From contig JAFUMO010000056.1 in NCBI GenBank assembly GCA_017482565.1, positions 1 to 34,428 on the forward strand: 34,428 nt of DNA, in the 5' to 3' direction. Positions 1 to 10,300 of this stretch are shown one piece after another. Source of the stretch: Bacteroidales bacterium (GTDB lineage: Bacteria; Bacteroidota; Bacteroidia; Bacteroidales; UBA932). The notes under the pieces were generated by a model that searched no databases, was not told the origin of the DNA, and was given only the letters and a program-made list of their open reading frames with translations. The position numbers were made by a program, and so were the translations under genes. Numbering within the stretch: the first letter of the stretch is position 1; every line of letters begins with the position of its first letter.

Positions 1-353
1 TGTTGCTTCGTGGTATCGACAAAAAAGAGATCAAGAGAGGTCAGGTTATCGCAAAACCTAACACAATCACTCCTCATAAGAACTTCACTGCTGAGATCTA
101 TGTATTGAAGAAAGAAGAGGGTGGACGTCACACTCCATTCCACAACAAATATCGTCCTCAGTTCTTTATCCGTACTTTGGATGTAACTGGTGAGATTCTT
201 CTTCCAGAGGGTGTAGAGATGGTAATGCCTGGTGATAACGTAACTATCAATGTAGAGTTGATCTACCCGGTTGCTATCAATGAGGGTCTCCGTTTCGCAA
301 TCCGTGAGGGTGGTAGAACAGTAGGTGCTGGTCAGGTAACTAAAATTAGCTAA
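1..353 (+). CDS. tuf: Elongation factor Tu, C-terminal part (5' end outside window)
   Basis: EF-Tu carries aminoacyl-tRNA to the ribosome as a GTP complex. Only the last 116 or so residues are here, in the frame that starts at base 3. They form most of domain III, and the early part reads [15 protein letters not shown]. The [13 protein letters not shown] stretch and the C-terminal [13 protein letters not shown] are typical of bacterial EF-Tu, and the gene ends with TAA at 351-353. The GTPase domain lies upstream of the window, so apparent starts inside the fragment are not real. The gene leads into tRNA-Trp, secE and nusG, the usual order in Bacteroidota. The identification is secure. Confidence 0.97.
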   Translation, partial: LLRGIDKKEIKRGQVIAKPNTITPHKNFTAEIYVLKKEEGGRHTPFHNKYRPQFFIRTLDVTGEILLPEGVEMVMPGDNVTINVELIYPVAINEGLRFAIREGGRTVGAGQVTKIS

Positions 354-376
354 TTCCCAACCACACAATAAATAAA

Positions 377-398
377 GGGCTTCCCTAACCGGAAGCCC
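377..398 (+). terminator. Hairpin between tuf and tRNA-Trp
   Basis: GGGCTTCC (377-384) and GGAAGCCC (391-398) form a perfect 8-bp stem around a 6-base loop. It sits 23 bases after the tuf stop and 6 bases before the tRNA. The following bases are ATATTTAGG, a poor U-tract, so it may be a weak terminator or an RNA-processing and 3'-stabilising structure rather than a full stop. Confidence 0.6.
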
Positions 399-404
399 AT
401 ATTT

Positions 405-475
405 AGGGGCATAGTTCAAGGGTAGAATAGCGGTCTCCAAAACCGTTGATGGGCGTTCGAATCGCTCTGCCCCTG
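405..475 (+). tRNA. tRNA-Trp (anticodon CCA)
   Basis: The cloverleaf can be drawn by hand. The acceptor stem is AGGGGCA (405-411) with TGCCCCT (468-474), and the discriminator is G475. The anticodon stem is GCGGT (430-434) with ACCGT (442-446) around the loop CTCCAAA, giving anticodon CCA at 437-439. The T-stem is GGGCG (451-455) with CGCTC (463-467) around TTCGAAT. The 3' CCA is not fully encoded (GCA follows), so it would be added after transcription. A tRNA-Trp between tuf and secE is the standard Bacteroidota arrangement. Confidence 0.96.
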
Positions 476-477
476 CA

Positions 478-499
478 AACCAAAGGTTACGGTTTGGTT
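478..499 (+). other. Small hairpin downstream of tRNA-Trp
   Basis: AACCAAA (478-484) and TTTGGTT (493-499) can pair as a 7-bp stem with an 8-base loop. It begins two bases after the mature tRNA end and is followed by CAATTTTAATC. It could be a tRNA trailer processing structure or a weak terminator. No clear promoter is visible between it and secE. Confidence 0.35.
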
Positions 500-550
500 C
501 AATTTTAATCAAGTAACAGCAAGGCTTCCAATTGTTGTTATATTAATTAA

Positions 551-751
551 ATGGTAATGAACAAATTAACTTTGTATTTCAAAGACTCTTACTTAGAGTT
601 ATCCAAAAAAGTAACATGGCCTTCATGGGCGCAGCTCCAGAGCTCTGCGATAGTAGTGATGGTAGCTTCTGTTATTTTTGCATTGGTCGTATTTGGAATG
701 GACATCGTGTTCAGGAACATTATGACTTTTATCTATAACATGCTGTACTAA
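551..751 (+). CDS. secE: Protein translocase subunit SecE
   Basis: SecE is the small essential membrane subunit of the SecYEG channel in the inner membrane. The 66-residue product has the single-TM form: a short amphipathic N-terminal part containing ELSKKVTWPSWAQL, the conserved SecE signature, then one hydrophobic segment at about residues 32-50. The start may be ATG at 551 or ATG at 557 (MNKLTLYF); the latter gives 64 residues and the sequence does not decide. Only two bases separate the stop from nusG, so the two genes are co-transcribed. Confidence 0.95.
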   Translation: MVMNKLTLYFKDSYLELSKKVTWPSWAQLQSSAIVVMVASVIFALVVFGMDIVFRNIMTFIYNMLY

Positions 752-753
752 TC

Positions 754-1314
754 ATGAGTGAGATTGCCAACAAGAAGTGGTATGTTGTTCGCGCAGCCGG
801 TGGAAAGGAAAAGAAAGCGAAGGAGTATATAGAGAACGAGATCAAAAGATTAGGACTCACAGATTATGTTTCCCAGGTTTTGATTCCTACTGAAAAAATC
901 TATCAGGTAAAGAACGGCAAGAAGGTAAGTATGGAGAGGATTTTCTATCCTGGCTACATCCTTATTGAAGCTGTCCTTACGGGCGAGATCCAGCATATTA
1001 TCAGAAACCTTCCACACGTTTCAGGTTTCCTTACCGAAAAACAGGGGGGTAAAGATAAAGAGCCTTCTCCACTCCGTCAGTCTGAAGTAAACAGAATTCT
1101 CGGTAGAGTTGATGAGCTTCTTGATAAAGAGGAGGAGAACATTACACCTTTTGTAGTTGGTGAGGCAGTAAAAGTTGTGGATGGACCTTTCAACGGTTTT
1201 GACGGTACAATTGAGGAAATCTTGGAGGACAAGAAGAAACTCAAGGTAATGGTTAAGATTTTTGGAAGGAAGACAATATTGGAGTTGAATTTTGTTCAAG
1301 TAGTTAAAGAATAA
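754..1314 (+). CDS. nusG: Transcription antitermination/elongation factor NusG
   Basis: NusG binds RNA polymerase, keeps it processive and links it to Rho and to the ribosome. The 186-residue protein begins with KWYVVRAAGGKEKKAKEYIE, the start of the NGN domain, and has YPGYILIEA followed by LPHVSGFL in the core. The C-terminal KOW domain has VVDGPFNGFDGTIEEI at about residues 140-155. A charged linker at about 95-130 is slightly long, as is common in Bacteroidota. It sits between secE and rplK in the classic operon. Confidence 0.97.
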   Translation: MSEIANKKWYVVRAAGGKEKKAKEYIENEIKRLGLTDYVSQVLIPTEKIYQVKNGKKVSMERIFYPGYILIEAVLTGEIQHIIRNLPHVSGFLTEKQGGKDKEPSPLRQSEVNRILGRVDELLDKEEENITPFVVGEAVKVVDGPFNGFDGTIEEILEDKKKLKVMVKIFGRKTILELNFVQVVKE

Positions 1315-1327
1315 TTAAAGTAGTATT

Positions 1328-1774
1328 ATGGCTAAAGAAATTGCCGCATTCATTAAATTGCAGATTAAAGGTGGCGCAGCAAATCCATCACCTCCTGTAG
1401 GACCTGCTCTTGGTTCCAAGGGTGTAAACATTATGGATTTCTGCAAGCAGTTTAATGCCCGTACACAAGACAAGGCCGGTAAGGTGTTGCCAGTAATTAT
1501 CACTGTGTTCAGTGATAAATCTTTTACTTTTGTAGTAAAACAACCACCAGTAGCTGTACAGTTGAAAGAGGCTGCCAAGGTACAGTCAGGTTCTGCTGAG
1601 CCTAACCGTAAGAAGGTTGCTTCAGTTACTTGGGAGCAGGTACGCGCAATTGCTCAGGACAAGATGCCTGACATGAATGCATTTACCTTGAAATCAGCTA
1701 TGAGCATGGTTGCAGGTACTGCAAGGAGCATGGGTATAACCGTAGAGGGAACTTTTCCAGCTGACGTAAACTAA
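1328..1774 (+). CDS. rplK: 50S ribosomal protein L11
   Basis: L11 forms the GTPase-associated centre of the large subunit with 23S rRNA and the L10-L12 stalk. The 148-residue protein has the diagnostic N-terminal run [20 protein letters not shown] at about residues 17-36, with the proline-rich switch between domains. The C-terminal rRNA-binding domain ends with [12 protein letters not shown]. The length is normal for the family. The gap to nusG is 13 bases and the gap to rplA is 16 bases, so it belongs to the same operon. Confidence 0.97.
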   Translation: MAKEIAAFIKLQIKGGAANPSPPVGPALGSKGVNIMDFCKQFNARTQDKAGKVLPVIITVFSDKSFTFVVKQPPVAVQLKEAAKVQSGSAEPNRKKVASVTWEQVRAIAQDKMPDMNAFTLKSAMSMVAGTARSMGITVEGTFPADVN

Positions 1775-1790
1775 TTAATCACAACACGCA

Positions 1791-2492
1791 ATGAGTAAGC
1801 TTACTAAAAATCAGAAAATAGCTAACGCTAAGATTGAGGCTGGCAAACAGTATAAGGTATCTGAAGCATGCGCTTTGGTTAAAGAGACTTCTCTTGCCAA
1901 ATTTGACGCATCTGTAGATATTGCTGTTCGCTTGGGTGTAGATCCTCGTAAGGCAAATCAGATGGTCCGCGGCGTTGTGACTCTTCCACACGGAACAGGA
2001 AAACAGACCCGCGTACTTGTACTTTGTACACCCGACAAAGAGGAGGAGGCTAGAAATGCCGGTGCCGACTTTGTAGGTTTGGATGAATATATTGAGAAAA
2101 TCAAGGCTGGTTGGACAGATGTTGACGTTATCATCTGTACCCCTTCTGTAATGGCTAAGATTGGTCCTATCGGTAGAATTCTTGGTCCTAGAGGTTTGAT
2201 GCCAAACCCTAAGACAGGTACAGTTACCATGGAGGTAGGCAAGGCTGTTACTGAGGTTAAGGCCGGTAAAATTGACTTTAAGGTAGACAAACAGGGTATT
2301 GTTCACGCCGGTATCGGTAAAGTGTCTTTTGATGCTGCCAAACTTGCTGAGAATGCCAATGAGTTCCTTAACACAGTTATCAAACTTAAACCACAAGCAC
2401 TTAAAGGTACTTACGTTAAGAGTGTATTCCTCTCTTCAACTATGGGCCCTGGAATTTGTGTTGATTGCAAAACAATCGGTGCTGCTGAATAA
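1791..2492 (+). CDS. rplA: 50S ribosomal protein L1
   Basis: L1 binds 23S rRNA at the mobile L1 stalk, helps release tRNA from the E site, and in many bacteria represses its own operon. The 233-residue protein has the two-domain L1 pattern. It includes [13 protein letters not shown] near residue 60 and the highly conserved [18 protein letters not shown] at about 127-144. The C-terminal end [13 protein letters not shown] is also typical. Nothing suggests unusual length or a disrupted reading frame. An L1-binding leader was not identified, because the spacers around rplK and rplA are very short. Confidence 0.97.
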   Translation: MSKLTKNQKIANAKIEAGKQYKVSEACALVKETSLAKFDASVDIAVRLGVDPRKANQMVRGVVTLPHGTGKQTRVLVLCTPDKEEEARNAGADFVGLDEYIEKIKAGWTDVDVIICTPSVMAKIGPIGRILGPRGLMPNPKTGTVTMEVGKAVTEVKAGKIDFKVDKQGIVHAGIGKVSFDAAKLAENANEFLNTVIKLKPQALKGTYVKSVFLSSTMGPGICVDCKTIGAAE

Positions 2493-2512
2493 TTAAAAAA
2501 TTAGATTAGATT

Positions 2513-3037
2513 ATGAGAAAAGAGGATAAAGCTCAGATTATTGAATCTATGGCAGCACAGCTTAAGGAGACTCCTAACTTCTATGTTGCTGATGTAGAGG
2601 GATTGAATGCGGAGGCTACCACAAAGCTCAGACGTGCTTGCTTTGAGAAGGATATCAAACTTGTAGTAGTTAAGAATACCTTGTTCTTCAAAGCTTTGGA
2701 GATGAATCAGGTAACTGACTACGAGCAGTTTGCGGGCGTATTAAAAGGCTCAACAGCAGTAATGTTCTGCAACACTGCCAATGCTCCGGCAAAGCTTATC
2801 AAGGAGTTTGGTGCCGAGGGCGGCAAACCTGCACTCAAAGGTGCCATGGTTCAGGATTGCACTTATATTGGTGCTGAAAACCTTGAGACACTTGTTAACA
2901 TCAAGTCTCGTGAGGAACTTATCGGTGACATCATCGGCTTGCTACAGTCACCTGCACAGAACGTTATCTCAGCTCTTACATCACAGGGCGGTGGCAAGAT
3001 TGCAGGTATTGTAAAAACACTATCAGAAAAAGAGTAA
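2513..3037 (+). CDS. rplJ: 50S ribosomal protein L10
   Basis: L10 anchors the L7/L12 dimers to the large subunit. The 174-residue protein starts MRKEDKAQIIESMAAQLKET and has the L10 core with TKLRRACFEKDIKLVVVKNT (about residues 37-56) and FAGVLKGSTAVMF. The C-terminal helix that binds L7/L12 is the last 25 or so residues. Only 20 bases separate it from rplA, too little for an E. coli-style L10 leader. Autoregulation, if present, must act elsewhere. Confidence 0.96.
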   Translation: MRKEDKAQIIESMAAQLKETPNFYVADVEGLNAEATTKLRRACFEKDIKLVVVKNTLFFKALEMNQVTDYEQFAGVLKGSTAVMFCNTANAPAKLIKEFGAEGGKPALKGAMVQDCTYIGAENLETLVNIKSREELIGDIIGLLQSPAQNVISALTSQGGGKIAGIVKTLSEKE

Positions 3038-3063
3038 TAATAACACATTAAAATTATAAAATC

Positions 3064-3438
3064 ATGGCAGATATCAAAAAATTTGCAGAAGAGTTAGTTA
3101 ACCTTTCAGTAAAAGACGTTCAGGAGCTTGCTAAAGTTCTTAAAGAGGAGTACGGAATTGAGCCGGCTGCTGCTGCAGCTGTAGTTGCAGCTCCTGCTGC
3201 TGCTGGTGCAGCAGCTGCTGCTGAGCAGACTGAGTTTGATGTAATCCTTAAATCAGCTGGTGCAGCTAAACTTGGTGTTGTAAAAGTTGTAAAAGAGATT
3301 ACAGGTTTGGGTCTCAAAGAGGCTAAAGATCTAGTTGACGGTGCTCCTAAGGCTATCAAGGAGAAAGTATCTAAAGCAGAGGCAGAGCAGGTTAAAGCTC
3401 AACTAGAAGAGGCTGGTGCTGAGGTTGAGGTTAAATAA
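3064..3438 (+). CDS. rplL: 50S ribosomal protein L7/L12
   Basis: L7/L12 dimers form the flexible stalk that recruits translation factors. The 124-residue protein has the N-terminal dimerisation helices, then an alanine-rich hinge at about residues 34-55. The C-terminal factor-binding domain contains [20 protein letters not shown] and [18 protein letters not shown]. The hinge is long and almost pure Ala, Val, Pro and Gly, which explains a Gly/Ala-rich antisense reading frame here that is not a gene. It is the last ribosomal gene before a strong terminator-like hairpin. Confidence 0.97.
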   Translation: MADIKKFAEELVNLSVKDVQELAKVLKEEYGIEPAAAAAVVAAPAAAGAAAAAEQTEFDVILKSAGAAKLGVVKVVKEITGLGLKEAKDLVDGAPKAIKEKVSKAEAEQVKAQLEEAGAEVEVK

Positions 3439-3468
3439 ATGTCAACCCCCGTTTAGCGGGATATAGTC

Positions 3469-3515
3469 AGGTTTAGGGCGAAATAGGCCCTAAACCTTTT
3501 TGTCGTTTTTTTAAG
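3469..3515 (+). terminator. Terminator/attenuator between rplL and rpoB
   Basis: AGGTTTAGGGC (3469-3479) and GCCCTAAACCT (3487-3497) form a perfect 11-bp stem with a 7-base loop. It is followed by TTTTT, then GTCG, then a second run of seven T. A weaker CCCG/CGGG hairpin precedes it at 3448-3460. It lies between two genes that are normally co-transcribed. In E. coli the same junction has a partial terminator that sets the ratio of ribosomal protein to polymerase subunit, so an attenuator role is a reasonable inference. No good TAnnTTTG box was found between it and rpoB. Confidence 0.85.
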
Positions 3516-3540
3516 TTTATTTTCAACCAACCAATAAACA

Positions 3541-6500
3541 ATGTCGCAAAATATAAATAATCAGCGGATTACATTCGCGACTTCAAAATCCCTCCTTGAC
3601 TACCCGGATTTTCTGGAAGTGCAGCTGAAGTCTTTCAAGGACTTTTTCCAGCTGGATACCACTGCAGAGAATCGTAGAAACGAAGGTTTGTTTAAGGTTT
3701 TTCAGGAGATCTTTCCAATTACAGATACCCGAAACAATTTTGTTCTGGAGTTCATTGATTACTTCATTGACCCACCACGCTATTCTATGGACGAGTGTCT
3801 GGACATGGGACTAACTTACAGCGTTCCATTGAAGGCCAAGTTGAAGCTATACTGTACAGATCCTGAGCATGAGGATTTTGATACAGTTATCCAGGATGTG
3901 TATCTGGGAACTATCCCTTACATGACACCAAAAGGTACTTTCATCATAAACGGTTCTGAGCGTATAGTAGTTTCACAGCTCCACCGTTCACCCGGTGTCT
4001 TCTTCGGACAGAGCATGCATGCCAACGGCACAAAGCTTTACTCTGCCAGAATTATCCCGTTCAAGGGTTCATGGATTGAGTTTGCAACTGACATCAATAA
4101 TGTCATGTATGCTTACATCGACCGTAAAAAGAAATTGCCTGTAACCACCTTGTTGAGGGCTATAGGTTTTGAAAGTGACAAGGATATCCTTGATATCTTT
4201 GGTTTGGCTACTGAGGTTAAGGTTAACAAGACCAACCTCAAGAAATGCATTGGCAGCAAGCTTGCTGCCAGGGTCCTCAAGACTTGGAACGAGGACTTCG
4301 TGGATGAGGATACCGGAGAGGTTGTTTCAATTGAGCGTAACGAGATTATCATTGACAGGGAGACAATCCTTGAGGAGAGCCATATTGATGACATCCTTGA
4401 TTCTGATGTAAGCACTATACTTATCCACAATGAGGATGCAAATTCAAGTGATTTTGCAATTATCCACAATACCCTTCAGAAAGATCAATGTAACTCTGAA
4501 ATAGAGGCCATTTTCTATACATACAGGCAGCTGAGAAACTCAGAACCACCTGACGAGGCTACCGCAAGGGACGTTATTGACAAGCTCTTCTTCTCCGACA
4601 AGAGATATGACCTTGGAGAGGTTGGCCGTTACCGTCTCAACAGGAAACTTAACCTTGGAACCCCTAACGATGTTAGGGTACTTACCAAAGCTGACATCAT
4701 TGAGATTATCCGCTATCTGATACAGCTTATCAATGCCAAGGCTACAGTTGATGACATTGACCATTTGAGCAACAGAAGGATCAGGACCGTTGGCGAGCAG
4801 CTTGCAAACCAGTTCAGCGTTGGTCTTGCACGTATGGCAAGGACAATCAGGGAGAGGATGAACGTGAGGGATAATGAGGTGTTTACCCCAATTGACCTCA
4901 TCAATGCAAAGACACTCTCTTCTGTAATCAACTCGTTCTTCGGTACCAGCCAGCTTTCACAGTTCATGGACCAGACAAACCCTCTTGCTGAGATGACCCA
5001 CAAGAGAAGGCTTTCTGCCTTGGGACCTGGAGGTCTTTCAAGGGACAGGGCCGGCTTTGAGGTTCGTGACGTACACTATACACACTATGGCCGTCTGTGT
5101 CCTATTGAGACACCGGAGGGTCCTAACATCGGTCTTATCTCTTCTTTGTGCGTTTATGCAAGGATCAATGAGCTAGGTTTCATTGAGACCCCGTACAGGA
5201 AGGTTGAGAACGGTGTAGTTGACCTTTCTCCAAAGGGATGTGTCTACATGAGCGCTGAAGAGGAGGAGGATAAGGTTGTTGCACAGGCAAACGCACATAT
5301 TGATGAGAACGGAAACTTCACTGACGAGAGGATCAAGTGCCGTTATGAGGCAGATTATCCTGTTGTAGGGAAGGAGAGCGTGCATCTTATGGACGTTGCC
5401 CCTAACCAGATTGCTTCAATTGCAGCTTCGCTGATCCCATTCCTCGAGCACGATGATGCAAACCGTGCGCTGATGGGATCCAACATGATGCGCCAGGCCG
5501 TTCCTGTTGTGAAGCCGGAGGCTCCTATCGTGGGTACAGGACTTGAGGCAGCCGTTGTAAGAGATTCAAGGACTCAGGTTTCTGCAGAGACATCCGGTGA
5601 GATTGTTTATGTGGATGCCAATGAGATACATATAAGATATGACAGGACTGAGGAGGAGAAGTTTGTAAGCTTTGATCCTGAGATTACTGTATACAAGCTT
5701 CCTTTGTACAGGAAGACAAACCAGAGCACTTCAATCCACCTGAAGCCTATAGTGAAGAAGGGTGACAAGGTTGTGAAGGGGCAGATCCTTACTGAGGGTT
5801 ATGCAACCCAGAAGGGTGAGCTTGCTTTGGGACGTAACCTCAAGGTTGCATACATGCCTTGGAAGGGTTATAACTTTGAGGATGCGATTGTGCTTTCAGA
5901 GAGAATCTTGAGGGAGGACATCTTCACCTCTATCCATGTTGACGAGTATATCATGGAGGTAAGGGATACCAAACGTGGTATGGAGGAGCTTACTGCAGAT
6001 ATCCCTAACGTGAGTGAGGAGGCAACCAAGGATCTTGATGAGAACGGCATCATCAGGATTGGTGCCAATGTTGAGCCTGGAGATATCCTTATAGGTAAGA
6101 TTACCCCTAAGGGAGAGAGCGATCCTTCTCCGGAGGAGAAACTTTTGCGTGCAATCTTCGGTGACAAGGCCGGTGATGTGAAGGATGCTTCACTGAAGGC
6201 TTCTCCATCTTTGTCGGGAACCATCATTGACAAGAGATTGTTTGCAAGGGTTGGCAAAGAGGCCAATACAAAGAAAGGCAAGAGCAATACCAAGACTCAG
6301 GTTCAGCAGGCTGAGGAGACATTCAACCGTAAAGTGGGTGTCTTGAGGGACAGGTTCCTCGACAAGCTTGAGGTACTTGTTAAGGGCAAGCTTTCTGAGG
6401 GTGTGAGCGACCTTTATGGCGTTGAGATACTGGCCAAGGGTGAGAAGTTTACAAGGGAGCTTCTTGATTCAATTGACTATGAGAACATCAATCCTACAAA

Positions 6501-7362
6501 ATGGACTGAGGACAAGCATGCAAACGGTCTTATAAAGACCCTTATCAACAATTATCTGATTGCGCATAAGGAGTTTGATGCAGAGCTCAAGAGGATCAAG
6601 TATAATCTCACTATAGGTGATGAGCTTCCTACCGGAATCATGCAGCTTGCCAAGGTTTATGTTGCCAAGAAGAGAAAGATCAGGGTTGGTGACAAGATGG
6701 CGGGACGCCACGGTAACAAGGGTATCGTTGCCAAGGTTGTAAGGGATGAGGATATGCCTTTCCTTGATGACGGTTCAATTGTGGATATAGTTCTTAACCC
6801 TCTTGGTGTGCCTTCACGTATGAATCTGGGCCAGATTTATGAGGCGGTTCTCGGATGGGCAGGAAAAGAGCTTGGTGTGAAGTTCGCTACACCTATCTTT
6901 GACGGTGCAAGCCTTGATGACATTTGCAAATATACTGACAAGGCCGGTCTTCCAAGATACGGCAAGACATATCTGAGCGACGGCGGTACAGGCGAGAAGT
7001 TTGACCAGCCGGCTACAGTAGGTGTGACTTACATGATCAAGTTGGGCCACATGGTTGATGACAAGATGCATGCCCGTTCTATCGGACCATACTCACTCAT
7101 CACCCAGCAGCCTCTCGGTGGTAAGGCGCAGTTCGGAGGCCAGAGGTTTGGAGAGATGGAGGTTTGGGCACTTGAGGCATTCGGTGCATCAAATATCCTT
7201 CAGGAGATCCTTACAATCAAGTCTGATGACGTTGTGGGACGTTCAAGGGCTTATGAGGCTATTGTAAAGGGTGATCCTATGCCTTCTCCAGGTATCCCTG
7301 AGTCGTTGAATGTATTGTTGCATGAGCTCAGAGGATTGGGTCTAAGCGTAAATTTGGACTAA
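3541..7362 (+). CDS. rpoB: DNA-directed RNA polymerase beta subunit
   Basis: RpoB forms one pincer and much of the active-site wall of RNA polymerase. The 1273-residue product is full length for Bacteroidota. The rifampicin region starts at Q471 (E. coli 510 equivalent), with S473, Q474, D477, H487 and S492. These match the sensitive residues at E. coli 512, 513, 516, 526 and 531, so this allele looks rifampicin-sensitive. Other landmarks are [12 protein letters not shown], the [14 protein letters not shown] catalytic block near residue 1050, and [20 protein letters not shown] near the C-terminus. Two exact TTATCCACA words (4421 and 4460) encode IHN and are probably coincidental. The start ATG at 3541 gives the expected N-terminus. 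Confidence 0.98.
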   Translation: MSQNINNQRITFATSKSLLDYPDFLEVQLKSFKDFFQLDTTAENRRNEGLFKVFQEIFPITDTRNNFVLEFIDYFIDPPRYSMDECLDMGLTYSVPLKAKLKLYCTDPEHEDFDTVIQDVYLGTIPYMTPKGTFIINGSERIVVSQLHRSPGVFFGQSMHANGTKLYSARIIPFKGSWIEFATDINNVMYAYIDRKKKLPVTTLLRAIGFESDKDILDIFGLATEVKVNKTNLKKCIGSKLAARVLKTWNEDFVDEDTGEVVSIERNEIIIDRETILEESHIDDILDSDVSTILIHNEDANSSDFAIIHNTLQKDQCNSEIEAIFYTYRQLRNSEPPDEATARDVIDKLFFSDKRYDLGEVGRYRLNRKLNLGTPNDVRVLTKADIIEIIRYLIQLINAKATVDDIDHLSNRRIRTVGEQLANQFSVGLARMARTIRERMNVRDNEVFTPIDLINAKTLSSVINSFFGTSQLSQFMDQTNPLAEMTHKRRLSALGPGGLSRDRAGFEVRDVHYTHYGRLCPIETPEGPNIGLISSLCVYARINELGFIETPYRKVENGVVDLSPKGCVYMSAEEEEDKVVAQANAHIDENGNFTDERIKCRYEADYPVVGKESVHLMDVAPNQIASIAASLIPFLEHDDANRALMGSNMMRQAVPVVKPEAPIVGTGLEAAVVRDSRTQVSAETSGEIVYVDANEIHIRYDRTEEEKFVSFDPEITVYKLPLYRKTNQSTSIHLKPIVKKGDKVVKGQILTEGYATQKGELALGRNLKVAYMPWKGYNFEDAIVLSERILREDIFTSIHVDEYIMEVRDTKRGMEELTADIPNVSEEATKDLDENGIIRIGANVEPGDILIGKITPKGESDPSPEEKLLRAIFGDKAGDVKDASLKASPSLSGTIIDKRLFARVGKEANTKKGKSNTKTQVQQAEETFNRKVGVLRDRFLDKLEVLVKGKLSEGVSDLYGVEILAKGEKFTRELLDSIDYENINPTKWTEDKHANGLIKTLINNYLIAHKEFDAELKRIKYNLTIGDELPTGIMQLAKVYVAKKRKIRVGDKMAGRHGNKGIVAKVVRDEDMPFLDDGSIVDIVLNPLGVPSRMNLGQIYEAVLGWAGKELGVKFATPIFDGASLDDICKYTDKAGLPRYGKTYLSDGGTGEKFDQPATVGVTYMIKLGHMVDDKMHARSIGPYSLITQQPLGGKAQFGGQRFGEMEVWALEAFGASNILQEILTIKSDDVVGRSRAYEAIVKGDPMPSPGIPESLNVLLHELRGLGLSVNLD

Positions 7363-7394
7363 TTGGTTTTTGATAATTTGAAATAACGAACAAT

Positions 7395-10300
7395 ATGTCG
7401 TCTTTTAAGAAAGAGATTAAGGTTAAAAGCAATTTCAACCGAATTACTATAGGGCTGGCTTCGCCGGAGGAGATTCTTGACAGGTCTTCCGGTGAGGTTC
7501 TCAAGCCAGAGACTGTGAACTACCGTACTTACAAGCCTGAGAGGGACGGTCTGTTCTGCGAGAGGATCTTCGGTCCTTCAAAGGACTACGAGTGCCATTG
7601 CGGCAAGTACAAGAGGATCCGCTACCGCGGAATCATCTGCGACAGGTGCGGTGTTGAGGTTACAGAGAAGAAGGTACGTAGGGAGAGAATGGGTCACATT
7701 ACCCTTACTGTACCGGTAGCGCATATTTGGTATTTCCGTTCAACTCCTAATAAGATAGGTTATCTCCTTGGCATACCCACCAAGAAGCTTGATGCAATCA
7801 TCTATTATGAGAGATACGTAGTCATCCAGCCAGGTCTTGCGGCAGAGAGCGGTGTAAAGGAACTTGATCTCCTTACAGAGGAGGAGTACCTGAACGTTCT
7901 TGATACCCTTCCAAGGGAGAACCAGATGCTTGATGATTCAGACCCTAACAAGTTTGTTGCAGGCATGGGTGCGGAGGCAATCTATACATTGCTCTGCAAG
8001 GTTGACCTTGATGACCTTTCATACAGCCTGAGAAGCAGGATTGAGACAGAGACTTCACAGCAGAGGAAAGCTGATGCTCTCAAGAGATTGAGCGTAATTG
8101 AGGCTTTCAGGGAGAGCAAGGATGTTAACAAGCCTGAGTGGATGATCCTTAAGGTGATTCCTGTTATCCCGCCTGAGTTGAGGCCATTGGTTCCGCTTGA
8201 TGGAGGAAGGTTTGCAACTTCAGACCTCAATGACCTTTACAGAAGGGTAATCATAAGGAACAACCGTCTGAAGAGACTCATTGAGATAAAGGCTCCTGAG
8301 GTTATCTTGAGGAATGAGAAACGTATGCTGCAGGAGGCTGTGGATTCATTGTTTGACAACTCAAGGAAGTCAAATGCAGTGAAGACTGAGGCCAACAGGA
8401 CATTGAAGTCATTGTCAGACAGCCTTAAAGGAAAACAGGGACGTTTCCGTCAGAACCTGTTGGGTAAGAGGGTTGACTACTCTGCGCGTTCGGTTATCGT
8501 TGTAGGCCCTGAGCTTAAGATGCATGAGTGCGGTCTTCCTAAGTTCATGGCTGCTGAGCTTTACAAGCCGTTCATTATCAGGAAGCTGATTGAGCGTGGA
8601 ATTGTAAAGACAGTTAAATCTGCAAAGAAGATTGTAGACAGGAAAGATCCTGTAATCTGGGATATTCTGGAGAATGTGATGAAGGGCCATCCGGTTCTTC
8701 TGAACCGTGCCCCTACCCTCCACAGATTGGGTATACAGGCATTCCAGCCTAAGCTTATTGAGGGCAAGGCTATCCAGCTCCACCCGCTTGCATGTACGGC
8801 GTTCAATGCCGACTTTGACGGTGACCAGATGGCAGTGCACCTTCCTCTTGGAAATGCTGCAGTGCTTGAGGCACAGCTGCTCATGCTTGGCTCACACAAT
8901 ATCCTTAACCCTGCCAACGGAGCCCCTATCACAGTTCCTTCACAGGATATGGTGCTTGGTCTGTATTACATTACAAAACCAAGGCCGGGTGCGAAGGGAG
9001 AGGGCATGAACTTTTATGGCCCTGAGGAGATTATAATTGCCCACAATGAGGGCAGGCTTGACCTCCATGCCATGGTAAATGTAAGGCTTCCTAAGGTTAT
9101 GGCTGACCCTTCACAGGGTTACCACATGGTACAGACAACTGCCGGCCGTATCCTTGTAAACCAGCTTGTGCCTGTTGAGGTTGGCTACATAAACGAGATC
9201 CTTACCAAGAAATCGTTGAGGGACATTATCGGTAACGTACTTAAGGTTTCAGGTGTAGCAAGGACTTCACAGTTCCTTGACGATATCAAGAACCTCGGTT
9301 ATATGATGGCATTCAAGGGCGGACTTTCATTCAACTTGGGTGATGTGATTATCCCTGAGGAGAAGGCCAAGCTTGTGAGTGACGGTTACGCTCAGGTTGA
9401 GAGCATCCAGGCTAACTACAACTTAGGTCTCATCACCAACAATGAGCGTTACAACCAGGTGGTTGACATCTGGACAAACACCAATGCCAAGCTTACAAAC
9501 ATTGTGGAGAAACAGATCTCTACAGACAACCAGGGATTCAACCCTGTATATATGATGCTCCACTCAGGTGCCCGTGGATCAAAAGAGCAGATCCGTCAGC
9601 TGTGCGGTATGCGTGGATTGATGGCAAAACCTCAGAAATCAGGTTCTACAGGAGCTGAGATCATTGAGAACCCTATCCTTTCGAACTTTAAGGAGGGACT
9701 TTCAGTATTGGAGTACTTCATCTCTACCCACGGTGCCCGTAAAGGTTTGGCCGATACTGCGTTGAAGACAGCTGATGCAGGTTACCTCACACGTAGGCTT
9801 GTTGACGTGTCACATGATGTGATCATCAATGAGGAGGATTGCGGCACATTGAGGGGCCTTGTGGCTACAGCCATCAAGAACAAGGATGACATTGTTGAGA
9901 GCCTGTATGACAGGATTCTAGGAAGGACAACAGTACACGATGTATATAATCCTCTTACCGGTGAGAAGATCATTGGTGCAGGTGAGGAGATTACTGAGGA
10001 TATAGCCGCACTCATTGAGTCATTGCCAATTGAGGCTGTTGAGATCCGTTCGGTACTCACTTGTGAGAGCAAGAAGGGTGTTTGTGCAAAATGTTACGGA
10101 CGTAACCTTGCAAGAGGCCGTATGGTTGAGAAAGGTGAGGTTGTGGGTGTAATTGCAGCACAGTCTATCGGTGAGCCTGGTACACAGCTTACCCTCCGTA
10201 CATTCCACGTGGGTGGTACTGCATCAGGTAGTGTTTCTGAGAGTGAGATCAAATCAAAATACGAAGGTAAGGTTGAGTTTGAGGAGCTCAGGACAATTAC

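Noticed and set aside
2493-2512. L10-type autoregulatory leader before rplJ
   Set aside because: The spacer is only 20 bases and cannot hold the known leader fold.
4421-4468. Two DnaA-box words 39 bases apart in rpoB, as a possible DnaA-titration site
   Set aside because: Both are explained by the codons ATC CAC AA(T) for IHN in a conserved protein, and only two are present.
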